Notes: generated from the letters alone by a model not told the origin. A DNA stretch of 64,000 bases from Nocardia sp. BSTN01 (GCF_015354405.1 NZ_JADKYP010000022.1:1-64000); one strand, 5' to 3'. Positions 32,787 through 41,193 are shown, counted from the stretch's first letter. Translations and numbers: made by a program.

Positions 32787-32905
32787 CGGTAACTCCACAG
32801 CGGGCCGTTGCCGACGGACAAGTACCGGACAATCCGGTGCCCAGAGGACATCTCAACGGGCACACGAGGATTGCCTCACCTAATCCGCTCGCCGATCCGC
32901 CTCGG

Positions 32906-34774
32906 CTACTCGTCGGAGACATCGGGGAAGGCCTGCTGCCGATGGCCGCCACGCAGGGTTCCCGTCAGATACGCGGTCTTACAGGCACGTCGGGCGATCT
33001 TGCCGCTCGACGTGCGCGGAATCGACCCGGCCGGCACCAGGAGCAGTTCGCGCACCGCCACCCCGTGGCGCGCCGAAATCGCCGCCCGCACTACCTCCGC
33101 CACCGGACCCGCATCGAGTTTGGCTGCACCACTTCCCCGTTCGGCCACGATCACCAGGTGTTCGCCCCCCGAACCGGAGGCGGCGAGGTCGGCGGGCAGC
33201 TCGTCACCGCGCACCGAGAATGCGGCGACGAAACCCGGCCGCAGTGCGGTCGACGACTCCTGTGCCGACATCTCCAGATCCTGCGGATAGTGGTTGCGCC
33301 CGTCGACGATCACCAGATCCTTGACGCGGCCGGTGATGTACAACTCGCCGTCGTGATACACGCCGTAATCGCCGGTGCTCATCCAATCCGCTTGCGGCGC
33401 AGTGCCTTCGGCGTGGCTGCCCGCAGCCTGGCGGGCGCTGAGCCGGTTGTGGAAGGTCGCCTCGGTCTCCTCGGGACGGCCCCAGTAGCCGATGCCCATA
33501 TTCTTCCCGTGCAACCAGATCTCCCCGACCCGGCCGTCCGGCAGTTCGGCGCCGTTGTCGTCCACGATCACCGCCCACTGCGAGCGCGCCACATATCCAC
33601 AGGACACCTGTGCCACGGCGTTTTCCGCATCCGGGTCGACCTCGACCAGATGCCCGGCGTTGAGCCGGGTGCGGTCGGCGTGGACGATCCGCGCGGCGTC
33701 CTCGCGCCGGGTGGCCGACACGAACAGGGTGGCCTCCGCCATCCCGTAACACGGTTTGATCGCCGTCTTCGGCAGTCCGTAGGGCATGAAGGCATCGTTG
33801 AATTTCGCCATCGACGACACCGACACCGGCTCACTGCCGTTGATCAGGCCGATCACATTCGACAGATCGAGATGCTCCCCCGCCTTCGGCCGCCCGCGCG
33901 CGGCGGCGTGCTCGAAGGCGAAATTCGGTGCGGCGGCATAGGTCGCGGCGCCGTCGGAGGCGGCGGCCAGCTCCTTGATCCAGCGAGAAGGCCGCCGGAC
34001 GAACGCGCTCGGCGACATGATGGTGATGAACTTGCCGCCGATCGCCGGCAGGATCACGCACAGCAGGCCCATATCGTGGAACAGCGGCAACCAGGTGACG
34101 CCGCGGGCGGTTTCGTCGATCCCGAGCGCGTCGATCATCTGCAGCAGATTGGTGCCGACCGAGCGGTGCGTGATCTCCACTCCGGCGGGCGTGCGGGTGG
34201 AGCCGGAGGTGTACTGGAGGTACGCGACGCTGTCGATGGTGATGTCCGGTTGGGTCCAGCCCGCGCCGACGCTGTCGGGTATCGCGTCGACCGCGATGAT
34301 GCGCGGACGCTGTCCCGCCGGCATGCCGCGGAAGAATTCCCGAACCCCGCCCGCCGCGGAACTCGCGGTCAGAATCGCGGTCGGCCGGCAGTCGCCGAGG
34401 ACGGCGTGCAATCGGTCGGTGTGGCCGGGTTCCTCCGGGTCGAACAGCGGCACAGCGATATTGCCCGCGTACACCGCCGCGAACATCGCCACCACGTAGT
34501 CCAGGCCCTGCGGCGCCAGCACGGCCACCCGGTCCCGCGGCCGGGTCACCTGCTGCAACCGGGCCGCCACCGCCCGCAACCGCGCACCGAACTGGCGCCA
34601 GGTGAGCTCGTGGTACTCACCTTCGAGCTCGCGCGAATAGTCGATGTAGCGGTAGGCCAGCTCGTCCCCGTTCGCCGCACTGTGCTTGTCGACGAAATCG
34701 ATCAGGGTCGCATCGCCCAGGATGCAGATGTTGCCGTCTTCGTCCAGATAGTCATCGAAGGTCTCGCCGATCAT
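32906..34774 (-). CDS. FadD32-like fatty-acyl-AMP ligase
   Basis: The product is 622 residues and resembles mycobacterial FadD32 along its length: DELAYRYIDYSRELEG, AVPLFDPEEPGH, the adenylate loop YLQYTSGSTRTPAGVEITH, WLPLFHDMG, ING-SEPVS, KPCYGMAEATLFVS, DYGVYHDGELYITGRVKDL and the catalytic lysine in IPRTSSGKIARRACK. FAALs activate long fatty acids as acyl-adenylates and load them on acyl carrier domains; FadD32 feeds Pks13 in mycolate synthesis. No pks13 or accD4 lies here, so this is probably a paralogue for another lipid. The ATG at 34774 follows GGATGAGGGA. It is preceded by tandem 13-bp repeats and a hairpin, then the ketosynthase gene. Confidence 0.92.
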   Translation of the reverse strand: MIGETFDDYLDEDGNICILGDATLIDFVDKHSAANGDELAYRYIDYSRELEGEYHELTWRQFGARLRAVAARLQQVTRPRDRVAVLAPQGLDYVVAMFAAVYAGNIAVPLFDPEEPGHTDRLHAVLGDCRPTAILTASSAAGGVREFFRGMPAGQRPRIIAVDAIPDSVGAGWTQPDITIDSVAYLQYTSGSTRTPAGVEITHRSVGTNLLQMIDALGIDETARGVTWLPLFHDMGLLCVILPAIGGKFITIMSPSAFVRRPSRWIKELAAASDGAATYAAAPNFAFEHAAARGRPKAGEHLDLSNVIGLINGSEPVSVSSMAKFNDAFMPYGLPKTAIKPCYGMAEATLFVSATRREDAARIVHADRTRLNAGHLVEVDPDAENAVAQVSCGYVARSQWAVIVDDNGAELPDGRVGEIWLHGKNMGIGYWGRPEETEATFHNRLSARQAAGSHAEGTAPQADWMSTGDYGVYHDGELYITGRVKDLVIVDGRNHYPQDLEMSAQESSTALRPGFVAAFSVRGDELPADLAASGSGGEHLVIVAERGSGAAKLDAGPVAEVVRAAISARHGVAVRELLLVPAGSIPRTSSGKIARRACKTAYLTGTLRGGHRQQAFPDVSDE

Positions 34775-34787
34775 TCCCTCATCCTTT

Positions 34788-34827
34788 TCACGCACGAACG
34801 TCACGCACGAACAGTCACGCAGGAACG
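34788..34827. repeat. Three tandem copies of a 13-bp unit in the FAAL leader
   Basis: TCACGCACGAACG, TCACGCACGAACA and TCACGCAGGAACG occur in succession, the last after one extra base. They lie 14-53 bp upstream of the FAAL start on its transcript, next to the ribosome-binding site. They may be a slippage product or clustered binding sites. Confidence 0.75.
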
Positions 34828-34832
34828 AATGC

Positions 34833-34861
34833 CCGGAGCCCGCCCTCGCGGGGGGCTCCGG
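34833..34861 (-). terminator. GC-rich hairpin between ketosynthase and FAAL genes
   Basis: CCGGAGCC and GGCTCCGG pair (with one more C-G pair inside) around a 11-base loop. It begins 9 bp after the ketosynthase stop on the minus strand. It could terminate or attenuate read-through into the FAAL gene, or protect the ketosynthase mRNA 3' end. Confidence 0.6.
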
Positions 34862-34870
34862 CCGGGCAAC

Positions 34871-36115
34871 TCAGTACCGACCGAAGGTCAACGACACGTT
34901 GTGGCCGCCGAATCCGAAGGAATTGTTGACCGCGTAGTCGATCCGCCCGGGCCTGGCCTCGCCCTTGACGATGTCCAGATCGACATCCGGATCCTGGTTT
35001 TCCAGGTTGAGCGTGGGCGGGACGAGGCTGTCGCGGATCGACAGCACCGTGAGCACCGATTCCAGCGCCCCCACGGCGCCGATGGAATGTCCCAGCGCCG
35101 ATTTCGGCGCGTAGACCGAGGCGTGGCTACCGACCGCCGCGGCGATGGCACGGGCCTCCGCGGTATCGCCGATCGGCGTCGCCGTGGCATGCGCGTTCAC
35201 ATGTGCCACATCGGTTTTCGACAATCCGGCGGTCTGCAGCGCGCGGGCGATGGCCCGCGCCGCGCCCTTGCCGTCCGGATCCGGCGCCACCAGGTGGAAA
35301 CCGTCGGAGGTGAGCCCGGCGCCGAGCAGCCGGGCGTGCACGGTGGCACCGCGGGCCCGGGCGTGTTCCTCGGATTCCAGCACCATCATCGCGCCGGCCT
35401 CACCGAAGACGAACCCGTCACGATCAGTGTCGAACGGGCGCGAGGCGCGTTTCGGATCGTCGTTGCGCGTGCTCATCGCGCGCATCATGGTGAAGGCGGC
35501 GATCGCCACGGCTTGGATCGACCCCTCCACCCCGCCGGTCACGACCACGTCGGCATCGCCCATCACGATCATCTTCCACGCGTTGGCGATGGCCTCCGAC
35601 CCCGAGGAGCACGCCGAAACGGGGGTCGCGATACCGGCTTTGGCGCCCAATTCCAGCCCGACCACCGCGGCCGCGCCGTTGGGCATGATCATCTGCACCG
35701 CAAGCGGGCTGACCCGGCGATATCCGCCGTTGGCCATCTTGTCCTTGACGTCGATGAGCGCCTCCGCACCGCCCAGACCGGTGCCGATGGAGACGCCGAG
35801 CCGCTCCGGATCGACCTCGGGCGCACCGGCGTTGCGCCACACCTCACGCCCCAGCACCAGCGCCATCTGCTCGACGTAGGACAGCCGCCGGGACTCCTCG
35901 CGGCTCAGGACGGTGGACGGAACGACCTTGAGATGACCGCCGATGCGAACCGGAAGTTCGAACTGGTCGATGAAACCGTCGTCGAGTATGTCGATTCCGC
36001 TCTCGCCGTTCAACAGTCCCTTCCACGTGGAGTCGATATCACCGGCGATGGACGTGGTCGCGGCCAGGCTGGTGACGACGACGTCGCGATAGCGCATACG
36101 GCTGGAAACCGTCAT
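34871..36115 (-). CDS. Beta-ketoacyl-ACP synthase (KasA/FabF type)
   Basis: The product is 414 residues with the Cys-His-His triad of condensing enzymes: [11 protein letters not shown] (Cys169), [11 protein letters not shown] and [15 protein letters not shown], plus the terminal [10 protein letters not shown]. It is closest in style to KasA/KasB of mycolate bacteria, which extend acyl-ACP with malonyl-ACP. No acyl carrier protein gene is adjacent. The ATG at 36115 begins the conserved N-terminal strand. It is divergent from the acyl-ACP desaturase gene and upstream of the FAAL gene, suggesting a small module that builds, desaturates and activates a particular acyl chain. Confidence 0.92.
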   Translation of the reverse strand: MTVSSRMRYRDVVVTSLAATTSIAGDIDSTWKGLLNGESGIDILDDGFIDQFELPVRIGGHLKVVPSTVLSREESRRLSYVEQMALVLGREVWRNAGAPEVDPERLGVSIGTGLGGAEALIDVKDKMANGGYRRVSPLAVQMIMPNGAAAVVGLELGAKAGIATPVSACSSGSEAIANAWKMIVMGDADVVVTGGVEGSIQAVAIAAFTMMRAMSTRNDDPKRASRPFDTDRDGFVFGEAGAMMVLESEEHARARGATVHARLLGAGLTSDGFHLVAPDPDGKGAARAIARALQTAGLSKTDVAHVNAHATATPIGDTAEARAIAAAVGSHASVYAPKSALGHSIGAVGALESVLTVLSIRDSLVPPTLNLENQDPDVDLDIVKGEARPGRIDYAVNNSFGFGGHNVSLTFGRY

Positions 36116-36332
36116 TCTCGGCTCACTTTCGACAGGCAACACTGCGGAACAGGGGCAACACTGCGGCGAATACCAGCTGGAGCGACAACGGTGGCGGTGG
36201 AGCGGCTACATTAGCGAGGCGAACACGACCGGCGCAGCCCCGAGTGCCACCCGGCAACCCGGTCGTGACTGCACTGTACCGGTTTCTTCCCGCAGCGTCG
36301 CACGGCGATCCACAACGAGGAAGGGCAACACC

Positions 36333-37331
36333 GTGGTCAGGAATCTCACCCAACTCGAGTTGCTGCTGGAACTCGAGCCCGTGGCGGAGAACAACGTGCA
36401 TCGACATCTGTCGATGGCGAAGACGTGGCATCCGCACGACTACGTCCCGTGGGACGCGGGACGCAATTTCGCCGCCCTCGGCGGAACCGATTGGGACCCC
36501 GCCCAGTCACGGCTGAGCGAGCTGGCCCGCGCCGCGATGGTCACGAATCTGCTCACCGAGGACAATCTGCCGTCCTACCATCGCGAGATCGCCGAGAACT
36601 TCTCCGCCGACGGCGCCTGGGGCACCTGGGTGGGGCGGTGGACGGCCGAGGAGAACCGGCACGGCATCGCGATTCGCGACTATCTGGTCGTCACCCGCGC
36701 GGTCGACCCCGTGGCCCTGGAGCGGGCCAGGATGGGCCACATGACCAACGGCTACGACGCGATGAAACTCGTGCGCGAAAGCGACAAGGCCAGCGTGGTG
36801 GAGCGGGCCGACACCGGATTCCTGCACTCGGTGGCCTACGTGACCTTCCAGGAACTGGCCACCCGGGTCTCCCACCGCAACACCGGGAAGGTCTGCGAGG
36901 ATCCGGTCGCCGACCGCATGCTGGCGCGCATCTCCGCGGACGAGAACCTGCACATGATCTTCTACCGCAATATGTGCGCGGCGGCTTTGGATCTGGCGCC
37001 CGACCAGGCGCTGGAGGCGATTGCCGATATCGTGTGCAATTTCCAGATGCCGGGCGCCGGAATGCCGGATTGGCGACGCAACGGCGTGCTGATGGCCAAG
37101 CACGGAATCTACGATCTGCGCCAGCATCTGGAGGAAGTCGTGATGCCGGTGTTGCGCAAGTGGAATGTGTTCGATCGCAACGACTTCACCGCTCGCGGCG
37201 AGCGGGTGCGCAATACTCTCGGGGAATTCCTGGAGAAACTGCGAAACGATTGTGCGCGTTTCGAAGAACAGCGTGACCGGGCGCTGGCCCGGGAGGCCCG
37301 CAAACGGGACCTGGTGGGCTCCCGGCCGTGA
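36333..37331 (+). CDS. Acyl-[acyl-carrier-protein] desaturase (DesA-like)
   Basis: The product is 332 residues, a ferritin-like di-iron protein with the two metal-ligand motifs EENRH and DENLH about 100 residues apart, preceded by the early glutamate in the helix after LLTEDNLPSYHREI. It starts with a segment typical of soluble acyl-ACP desaturases (LLELEPVAENNVHRHL, WHPHDYVPWDAGRNF). These enzymes introduce a cis double bond into acyl-ACP using oxygen and ferredoxin. GTG start with GGAAGGG 9 bp upstream. It is divergent from the KasA-like gene, so both can share control. Confidence 0.92.
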   Translation: MVRNLTQLELLLELEPVAENNVHRHLSMAKTWHPHDYVPWDAGRNFAALGGTDWDPAQSRLSELARAAMVTNLLTEDNLPSYHREIAENFSADGAWGTWVGRWTAEENRHGIAIRDYLVVTRAVDPVALERARMGHMTNGYDAMKLVRESDKASVVERADTGFLHSVAYVTFQELATRVSHRNTGKVCEDPVADRMLARISADENLHMIFYRNMCAAALDLAPDQALEAIADIVCNFQMPGAGMPDWRRNGVLMAKHGIYDLRQHLEEVVMPVLRKWNVFDRNDFTARGERVRNTLGEFLEKLRNDCARFEEQRDRALAREARKRDLVGSRP

Positions 37332-37449
37332 GCGGCGGCGGCGCGGCGGTGTAAGCGACTGCATCCCCGAGCATTTCGATTGGGTTTCGAAAGCGACAGA
37401 GCGGCAGAACACATTGCCAGAAAATAGCCGCGGGTGCACACTGGGAGTT

Positions 37450-37623
37450 ATGACCGCTTCACCCCGCGCTGCTCACTCCACGGACCGCGAAACCGTGGCG
37501 CTGATCGACGCATCCCATCCCGTCGTGCACGTCGAATTCCGGATCGGCGATCCGCACCGGCAAGCCAAGATGCGCGCGGTCATGGACCGGCTGCGCGTGG
37601 GAAACCGGTTCCGGAACCGCTGA
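37450..37623 (+). CDS. Small basic hypothetical protein
   Basis: The product is 57 residues, with a polar N-terminus and a C-terminal amphipathic basic helix (HRQAKMRAVMDRLRVGNRFRNR). No domain was recognised. Support comes from GGGAG just before the ATG and an AT-richer upstream segment (37395-37450). It is oriented with the desaturase gene, 118 bp downstream, and convergent with the VIT1-family gene. It could be spurious. Confidence 0.45.
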   Translation: MTASPRAAHSTDRETVALIDASHPVVHVEFRIGDPHRQAKMRAVMDRLRVGNRFRNR

Positions 37624-37648
37624 TTTCGCCTGCCGCCCCGACCGTCCG

Positions 37649-38353
37649 CTAGACCGCGATACCGACCAGGTGGCCGACCACATAGGTCGTCGCCATCGCC
37701 AGCGCACCGCCCGCCAGCACGCGAATCGTCGCGCGCCGCACCGACGCCTGCCCGAGCCGGGCACCGACGGCGCCGGTCGCGGCCAGTGCCACCAGAACCG
37801 CCGCCGCGGTGACCGGAACCCGGATCGCCGCGGGTACCAGCATGGCCAGCAGCGGCAGCAGGGCGCCGATGGTGAACGCCGTCGCCGACGACAGCGCGGC
37901 ATGCCACGGGTTGGTCAGCTCGCTCGGGTCGATTCCCAATTCGGCCTCGGCGTGCGCGGCGAACGCGTCCTTGGCGGTCAGTTCCTCGGCGACCTTCCAC
38001 GCGGTGGCCGGCGTCAGGCCCTTGCCCTCGTAGATGGCGGCCAGTTCGGCGAGTTCACCCGCCGGGTCCTCGGCGAGTTCACGCCGTTCCACGGCCAGCA
38101 CCGCGCGCTCGCTGTCGCGCTGCGTGCTCACCGACACGTACTCCCCCAGCGCCATCGACACCGCGCCCGCGACGAGTCCGGCGACGCCCGCGGTCACGAT
38201 CGCCGACGTCGACGTCGTGGCCGCCGCCACACCCACGACAATCCCTGCGACGGAGACGATTCCGTCGTTGGCACCCAGCACCCCGGCCCGCAGCCAATTC
38301 AGTCGCACCGACAAACCCGGCCCGTGGGTTTCGGGCCGGACCACACTCTCCAT
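37649..38353 (-). CDS. VIT1/CCC1-family iron/manganese transporter
   Basis: The product is 234 residues. Family features are LRAGVLGANDGIVSVAGIVVGVA (first helix), AGAVSMALGEYVSVSTQRDSE (second helix with charged residues), a cytoplasmic metal-binding helical hairpin rich in Glu (AELAAIYEGKGL, AHAEAELGID) and three C-terminal helices. VIT1-type proteins move Fe2+ or Mn2+ out of the cytosol. The ATG at 38353 is preferred over an upstream one at 38443, because the longer form would cover the palindromic operator. A second family member starts at 63487. Confidence 0.85.
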   Translation of the reverse strand: MESVVRPETHGPGLSVRLNWLRAGVLGANDGIVSVAGIVVGVAAATTSTSAIVTAGVAGLVAGAVSMALGEYVSVSTQRDSERAVLAVERRELAEDPAGELAELAAIYEGKGLTPATAWKVAEELTAKDAFAAHAEAELGIDPSELTNPWHAALSSATAFTIGALLPLLAMLVPAAIRVPVTAAAVLVALAATGAVGARLGQASVRRATIRVLAGGALAMATTYVVGHLVGIAV

Positions 38354-38728
38354 TACCGCCGTATCCGCTTGCACCGGACAAAAATAACTCGCCCGCCTTT
38401 TCTCCGCCAGCAAAGAAAGGCTGCCCGAATTTAGGTAAACCATTGCACAGGAAGGTATTCCATACCTAATTCCGAAAAGCGGGAACGCTCACTCGATCGA
38501 TGTCGGCGGCACCGAATTCCGTTCATCGCCAAGACTTTCGGTGCCACTTCTCCGCGAGACCGGTGTGAGCTGCGGCACTGTCCGATTCGCGTCGATCGGC
38601 CACGCCGCGCGGGCGGTCCCGGACCGCCCGTCTCGCGCCACCCAGCGTTGGGACGGCCGGATTGCGGGGTGATTGCGGCTCGGGGCGCTTACACTTTGCG
38701 AGACCAACTGGAAAGGGACTGGCGCAGA
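38354..38728. other. Divergent intergenic region upstream of the VIT1-family gene
   Basis: The 375-bp spacer separates the VIT1-family gene and the small membrane protein gene. Apart from the palindromic operator (38431-38469) and the AT-rich stretch around it, nothing clear was seen. Frames crossing its right half are antisense to the membrane-protein gene. Confidence 0.55.
38431..38469. promoter_or_regulatory. DtxR/IdeR- or MntR-like operator candidate
   Basis: AGGTATTCCATACCT (38453-38467) is a perfect 6-3-6 palindrome, and TTAGGTAAACC (38431-38441) resembles one half of the IdeR box consensus TTAGGTTAGGCTAACCTAA. Read on the minus strand, the palindrome is embedded in TTAGGTATGGAATACCTT. 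It lies 78-116 bp before the VIT1-family start. Metal-dependent control of a metal transporter would fit, but the match to the IdeR box is partial. Confidence 0.45.
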
Positions 38729-39106
38729 ATGGACGCGGTCGTCACGGAAGTTGCGGTCGAAGGTAAGCGGCTCATCGACGAGGTGTGGCTGGGGCGGATC
38801 AGTCGCGAACAGGCGGTACATCGGTTCGTGCAGGTGGGCGACGGTTTGGTCGAGTTCGACACGGCCGCCGACATCGTCGACGACGGACTGGCCTGGCTCG
38901 ACTCCCACGCCTCCCGGCTCCGGCTGCTGGCCTGGTGCTCGTGGCTGGAACTACCGGTCTTCGGCGGCCTGGCGGTCCTCGGCGTGCTGACCGAGGACTA
39001 TCTGTCCACCGGATTCTCGCTGATCCTGCTGGCCGCCCTGCAGTTGGTGCACCGGCACATCGGTCCGCCCCGGCCGCCGATCCGGCGGCGGCAGCGCAGC
39101 ATCTGA
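38729..39106 (+). CDS. Small hypothetical membrane protein
   Basis: The product is 125 residues. The first 70 residues are soluble and acidic-helical (EGKRLIDEVWLGRISREQAVHRFVQVGDGLVEFD), followed by a hydrophobic region (about 75-112) that can form one long or two short membrane helices (LAWCSWLELPVFGGLAVLGVL, FSLILLAALQLV) and a basic tail. GAAAGGG lies upstream of the ATG. Its last 156 bp overlap the 3' end of the antisense Ada-type gene. Function unknown. Confidence 0.65.
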   Translation: MDAVVTEVAVEGKRLIDEVWLGRISREQAVHRFVQVGDGLVEFDTAADIVDDGLAWLDSHASRLRLLAWCSWLELPVFGGLAVLGVLTEDYLSTGFSLILLAALQLVHRHIGPPRPPIRRRQRSI

Positions 39107-39400
39107 ACGCCCGGACTTCCAGCGCCGATACGCCTCCGGCAGACACCGTGCGCACGGCCGGTATCCGGCGGCGACGGCGGTGGCCTCGTCGGCGAAGAAC
39201 ACCCGGTACGCGGCGTAATCGCCGCGACGCAGTGCGCGCAGTGCCGCCGGGCAGTCCAGCCGCCCGTAGATGCGCTGACGCCGATGGCCGCCGACGGTGC
39301 CCGCGATCGGGCTGCGGTACGGCACGGCATCCGAGTCGAGCAGTAGGTAATCGCGCGCCGCGATTCCGTCCTCACCACCCACGCCGCATTCCTCACGCAT
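38951..39400 (-). CDS. Ada-type zinc-binding domain protein lacking the methyl-acceptor cysteine
   Basis: The product is 149 residues. Residues 20-93 resemble the N-terminal zinc domain of Ada: a DSDAVPYRSP start, RIYGRLDCPAALRAL, YRVFFADEATAVAAGYRPCARCLPEAYRRW. In Ada this region holds four zinc-ligand cysteines; here the first, which is the methylphosphotriester acceptor within FCRPSC, is glycine (YGRLDC), leaving three. It therefore may bind metal or methylated DNA without accepting a methyl group. The last 55 residues are Pro/Arg/Gln-rich and antisense to the neighbouring gene. It is the third gene of an operon with Ogt and a 2OG oxygenase (8-bp overlap). Confidence 0.75.
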   Translation of the reverse strand: MREECGVGGEDGIAARDYLLLDSDAVPYRSPIAGTVGGHRRQRIYGRLDCPAALRALRRGDYAAYRVFFADEATAVAAGYRPCARCLPEAYRRWKSGRSDAALPPPDRRPGRTDVPVHQLQGGQQDQRESGGQIVLGQHAEDRQAAEDR

Positions 39401-40145
39401 CGTGGAAGACCAGGCCCAGAGTATGGCGATGCCCGCTGCGCACCACGCTCACGCCGTGGCGCATGGGCGCGGCCGACCAGCCACGCGCGGATCGTACGGG
39501 GCGTTCCCGGGTGGTGAAGACCAGCCCGTGGCCCTGCGGCAGAGCGACTGCCGCGCCGCGAGATTGGGCACGCGGGCGTTGTTCGACCATCAGGAATTCG
39601 CCGCCGGTGTAGTCCGAGCCGGCGGCATCCAGTCCGATCACCACCTGCAGCGGAAAGATCATGTCGCCGAAGAGGTCTCGATGGAGCGCGTTCCAATCTC
39701 CGGGGCCGTAGCGCAGCAGGATCTGCGCCGAGCGATTCTGCCCGGCCTGGTGACATTGGGAGATCCAGTCGTCGAGGCCGTCCGGCCACGAACCCGGGCG
39801 ACCGAGCCGTTGCGCCCAGTTCCGCGCGATGGGTAGCAGTTTCGGATACAGCGCGGCACGCAACTCGGACACCACGGCGGGAAGATCGTGGGTGAAGTAG
39901 CGGTACTCGCCGGACCCGAAACGGTGCCGCGACATCTCGATGGTGGAGCGGAAGCGATCGTCCTCGGTGTACAGCTTCGCGAGCGCACGGCACTCGTCGG
40001 CGCTCACCAGGCAGCCGCTGAGCGCGTATCCGTGCTCGTCGAGTTCGTCCGCTATCCGCGTCCAGTCCTGCGCGTCCACCCGAGCGCCGAACGGCGTCGC
40101 GGTGAGCCCCGAACCGGTCGGTGCCGGGCCGGTTTCACGCGGCAT
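39393..40145 (-). CDS. 2-oxoglutarate/Fe(II)-dependent oxygenase
   Basis: The product is 250 residues. The double-stranded beta-helix shows the metal triad HRD in WNALHRDLFGDMIFPLQVV and a distal histidine in the C-terminal third (GVSVVRSGHRHTLGLVFHD), with an arginine suited to hold 2-oxoglutarate. It is unlike AlkB in its surrounding motifs and closer to prolyl-hydroxylase-like members found in actinobacteria. The ATG at 40145 overlaps the ogt end. Being flanked by Ogt and an Ada-type domain suggests oxidative repair or demethylation of alkylated bases; this is inferred from context. Confidence 0.85.
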   Translation of the reverse strand: MPRETGPAPTGSGLTATPFGARVDAQDWTRIADELDEHGYALSGCLVSADECRALAKLYTEDDRFRSTIEMSRHRFGSGEYRYFTHDLPAVVSELRAALYPKLLPIARNWAQRLGRPGSWPDGLDDWISQCHQAGQNRSAQILLRYGPGDWNALHRDLFGDMIFPLQVVIGLDAAGSDYTGGEFLMVEQRPRAQSRGAAVALPQGHGLVFTTRERPVRSARGWSAAPMRHGVSVVRSGHRHTLGLVFHDA

Positions 40146-40620
40146 GTTCGAGCTCCAGCAGTTGCCGCTTGCGGTCGATCCCGCCCGCATAGCCGGTCAG
40201 ACGGCCGTTCGCGCCGATCACCCGATGGCACGGCCGCACGATCAGAACCGGATTGGCGCCGATCGCGGCCCCGACGGCCCGCACCGCCGCCCGCGGCGCA
40301 CCGACCCGGGCGGCGATGTCGCCGTAGGTCACCGTGCGGCCGTACGGGATGTCGTCGAGCGCCCGCCACACCCGACGCCGGAACTCACTGCCCTCGACCG
40401 CGTAGTCGAGTTCGAAACGGGTGCGCTGCCCGGTGAAGTAGCCGTCGAGCTGGTCGAGCACCGAGGCGAACGGTGCGCGATCCTCGATCCAACCAGGTTG
40501 CGCTCCACCACCTTTCCCGCCCGCGATGGACAGGGCGGTGAGCGCGACACCGGCCGGGCGCGGCTCGCCGACGAGCATCAGCTCACCGAGCGGACTCGCC
40601 GTCGTCGTGTAGACCGTCAT
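40135..40620 (-). CDS. ogt: Methylated-DNA-[protein]-cysteine S-methyltransferase
   Basis: The product is 161 residues. It has the complete Ogt/MGMT signature: EFRRRVWRALDDIPYGRTVTYGDIA (DNA-binding helix-turn-helix region), the arginine finger segment RAVGAAIGANP, and the active site PCHRVIG (Cys131). It transfers methyl groups from O6-methylguanine in a suicide reaction. The ATG has GAAAGGAT upstream. It heads a three-gene minus-strand operon with the 2OG oxygenase and the Ada-type domain protein. Confidence 0.94.
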   Translation of the reverse strand: MTVYTTTASPLGELMLVGEPRPAGVALTALSIAGGKGGGAQPGWIEDRAPFASVLDQLDGYFTGQRTRFELDYAVEGSEFRRRVWRALDDIPYGRTVTYGDIAARVGAPRAAVRAVGAAIGANPVLIVRPCHRVIGANGRLTGYAGGIDRKRQLLELEHAA

Positions 40621-40770
40621 TGCTGATCCTTTCGGTTTTCGATCCGTACGCTCCCCAATCTGCCTGAGCCCCGGACCGAATACCGGCGGAAATCAGACAT
40701 CACGTCCCGGCCGCGCGGCGCCTGCGGCTACCGCGGGAATGAAACGGTTCGCGCAGGCGTCGGAGCGGAT

Positions 40771-41193
40771 ATGCGACTTCCCGATTCCGCGCGCGAATTC
40801 GTCGGCGCCGGCGCCAACGCGACCCTGGTCACCCTGAATGCCGACGGCAGCCCGCAGATCTCCGTCGTCTGGGTGGCGCTGCGGTCGACCCTCGAGGGCG
40901 ACGAGCTGGTCAGCGCACACCTCGGCGAATACCTGAAAGTGCGCAACGTCCGCCGCGATCCGCGGGTGGCGTTGACCATCGTCTCGGATCAGCCGAGCGA
41001 GTTCATGCGCCCGTATCTGTCGGTCACCGGCACCGCGCGCATCGTCGAGGGCGGTGCGCCCGAACTCCTGACGGAGTTGGCCGCTGTACTGGCCGCACCG
41101 GGACTGAACTTCCCGCCCGCCGACGCCCCGCCGGGACTGCTGACCCGGGTACGGATCGACAAGATCGGCGGGGTCGGCCCCTGGGCGAACTGA
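40771..41193 (+). CDS. PPOX-class F420-dependent oxidoreductase
   Basis: The product is 140 residues, a split-barrel flavin/F420-binding fold: NATLVTLNADGSPQISVVWVA, a central LKVRNVRRDPRVALTIVSD and YLSVTGTARIVEGG, ending with RVRIDKIGGVGPW. Family members reduce substrates with F420H2 or bind flavin or heme. The ATG at 40771 has GGAG 5 bp upstream. It is divergent from ogt and convergent with the EthA-like gene. The substrate is unknown. Confidence 0.87.
   Translation: MRLPDSAREFVGAGANATLVTLNADGSPQISVVWVALRSTLEGDELVSAHLGEYLKVRNVRRDPRVALTIVSDQPSEFMRPYLSVTGTARIVEGGAPELLTELAAVLAAPGLNFPPADAPPGLLTRVRIDKIGGVGPWAN

Noticed and set aside
32837-36214. Plus-strand open frame of over 1,100 codons
   Set aside because: It is exactly antisense to the FAAL and ketosynthase genes, is Arg/His/Gly/Asp-rich and has no domain; a high-GC shadow frame.
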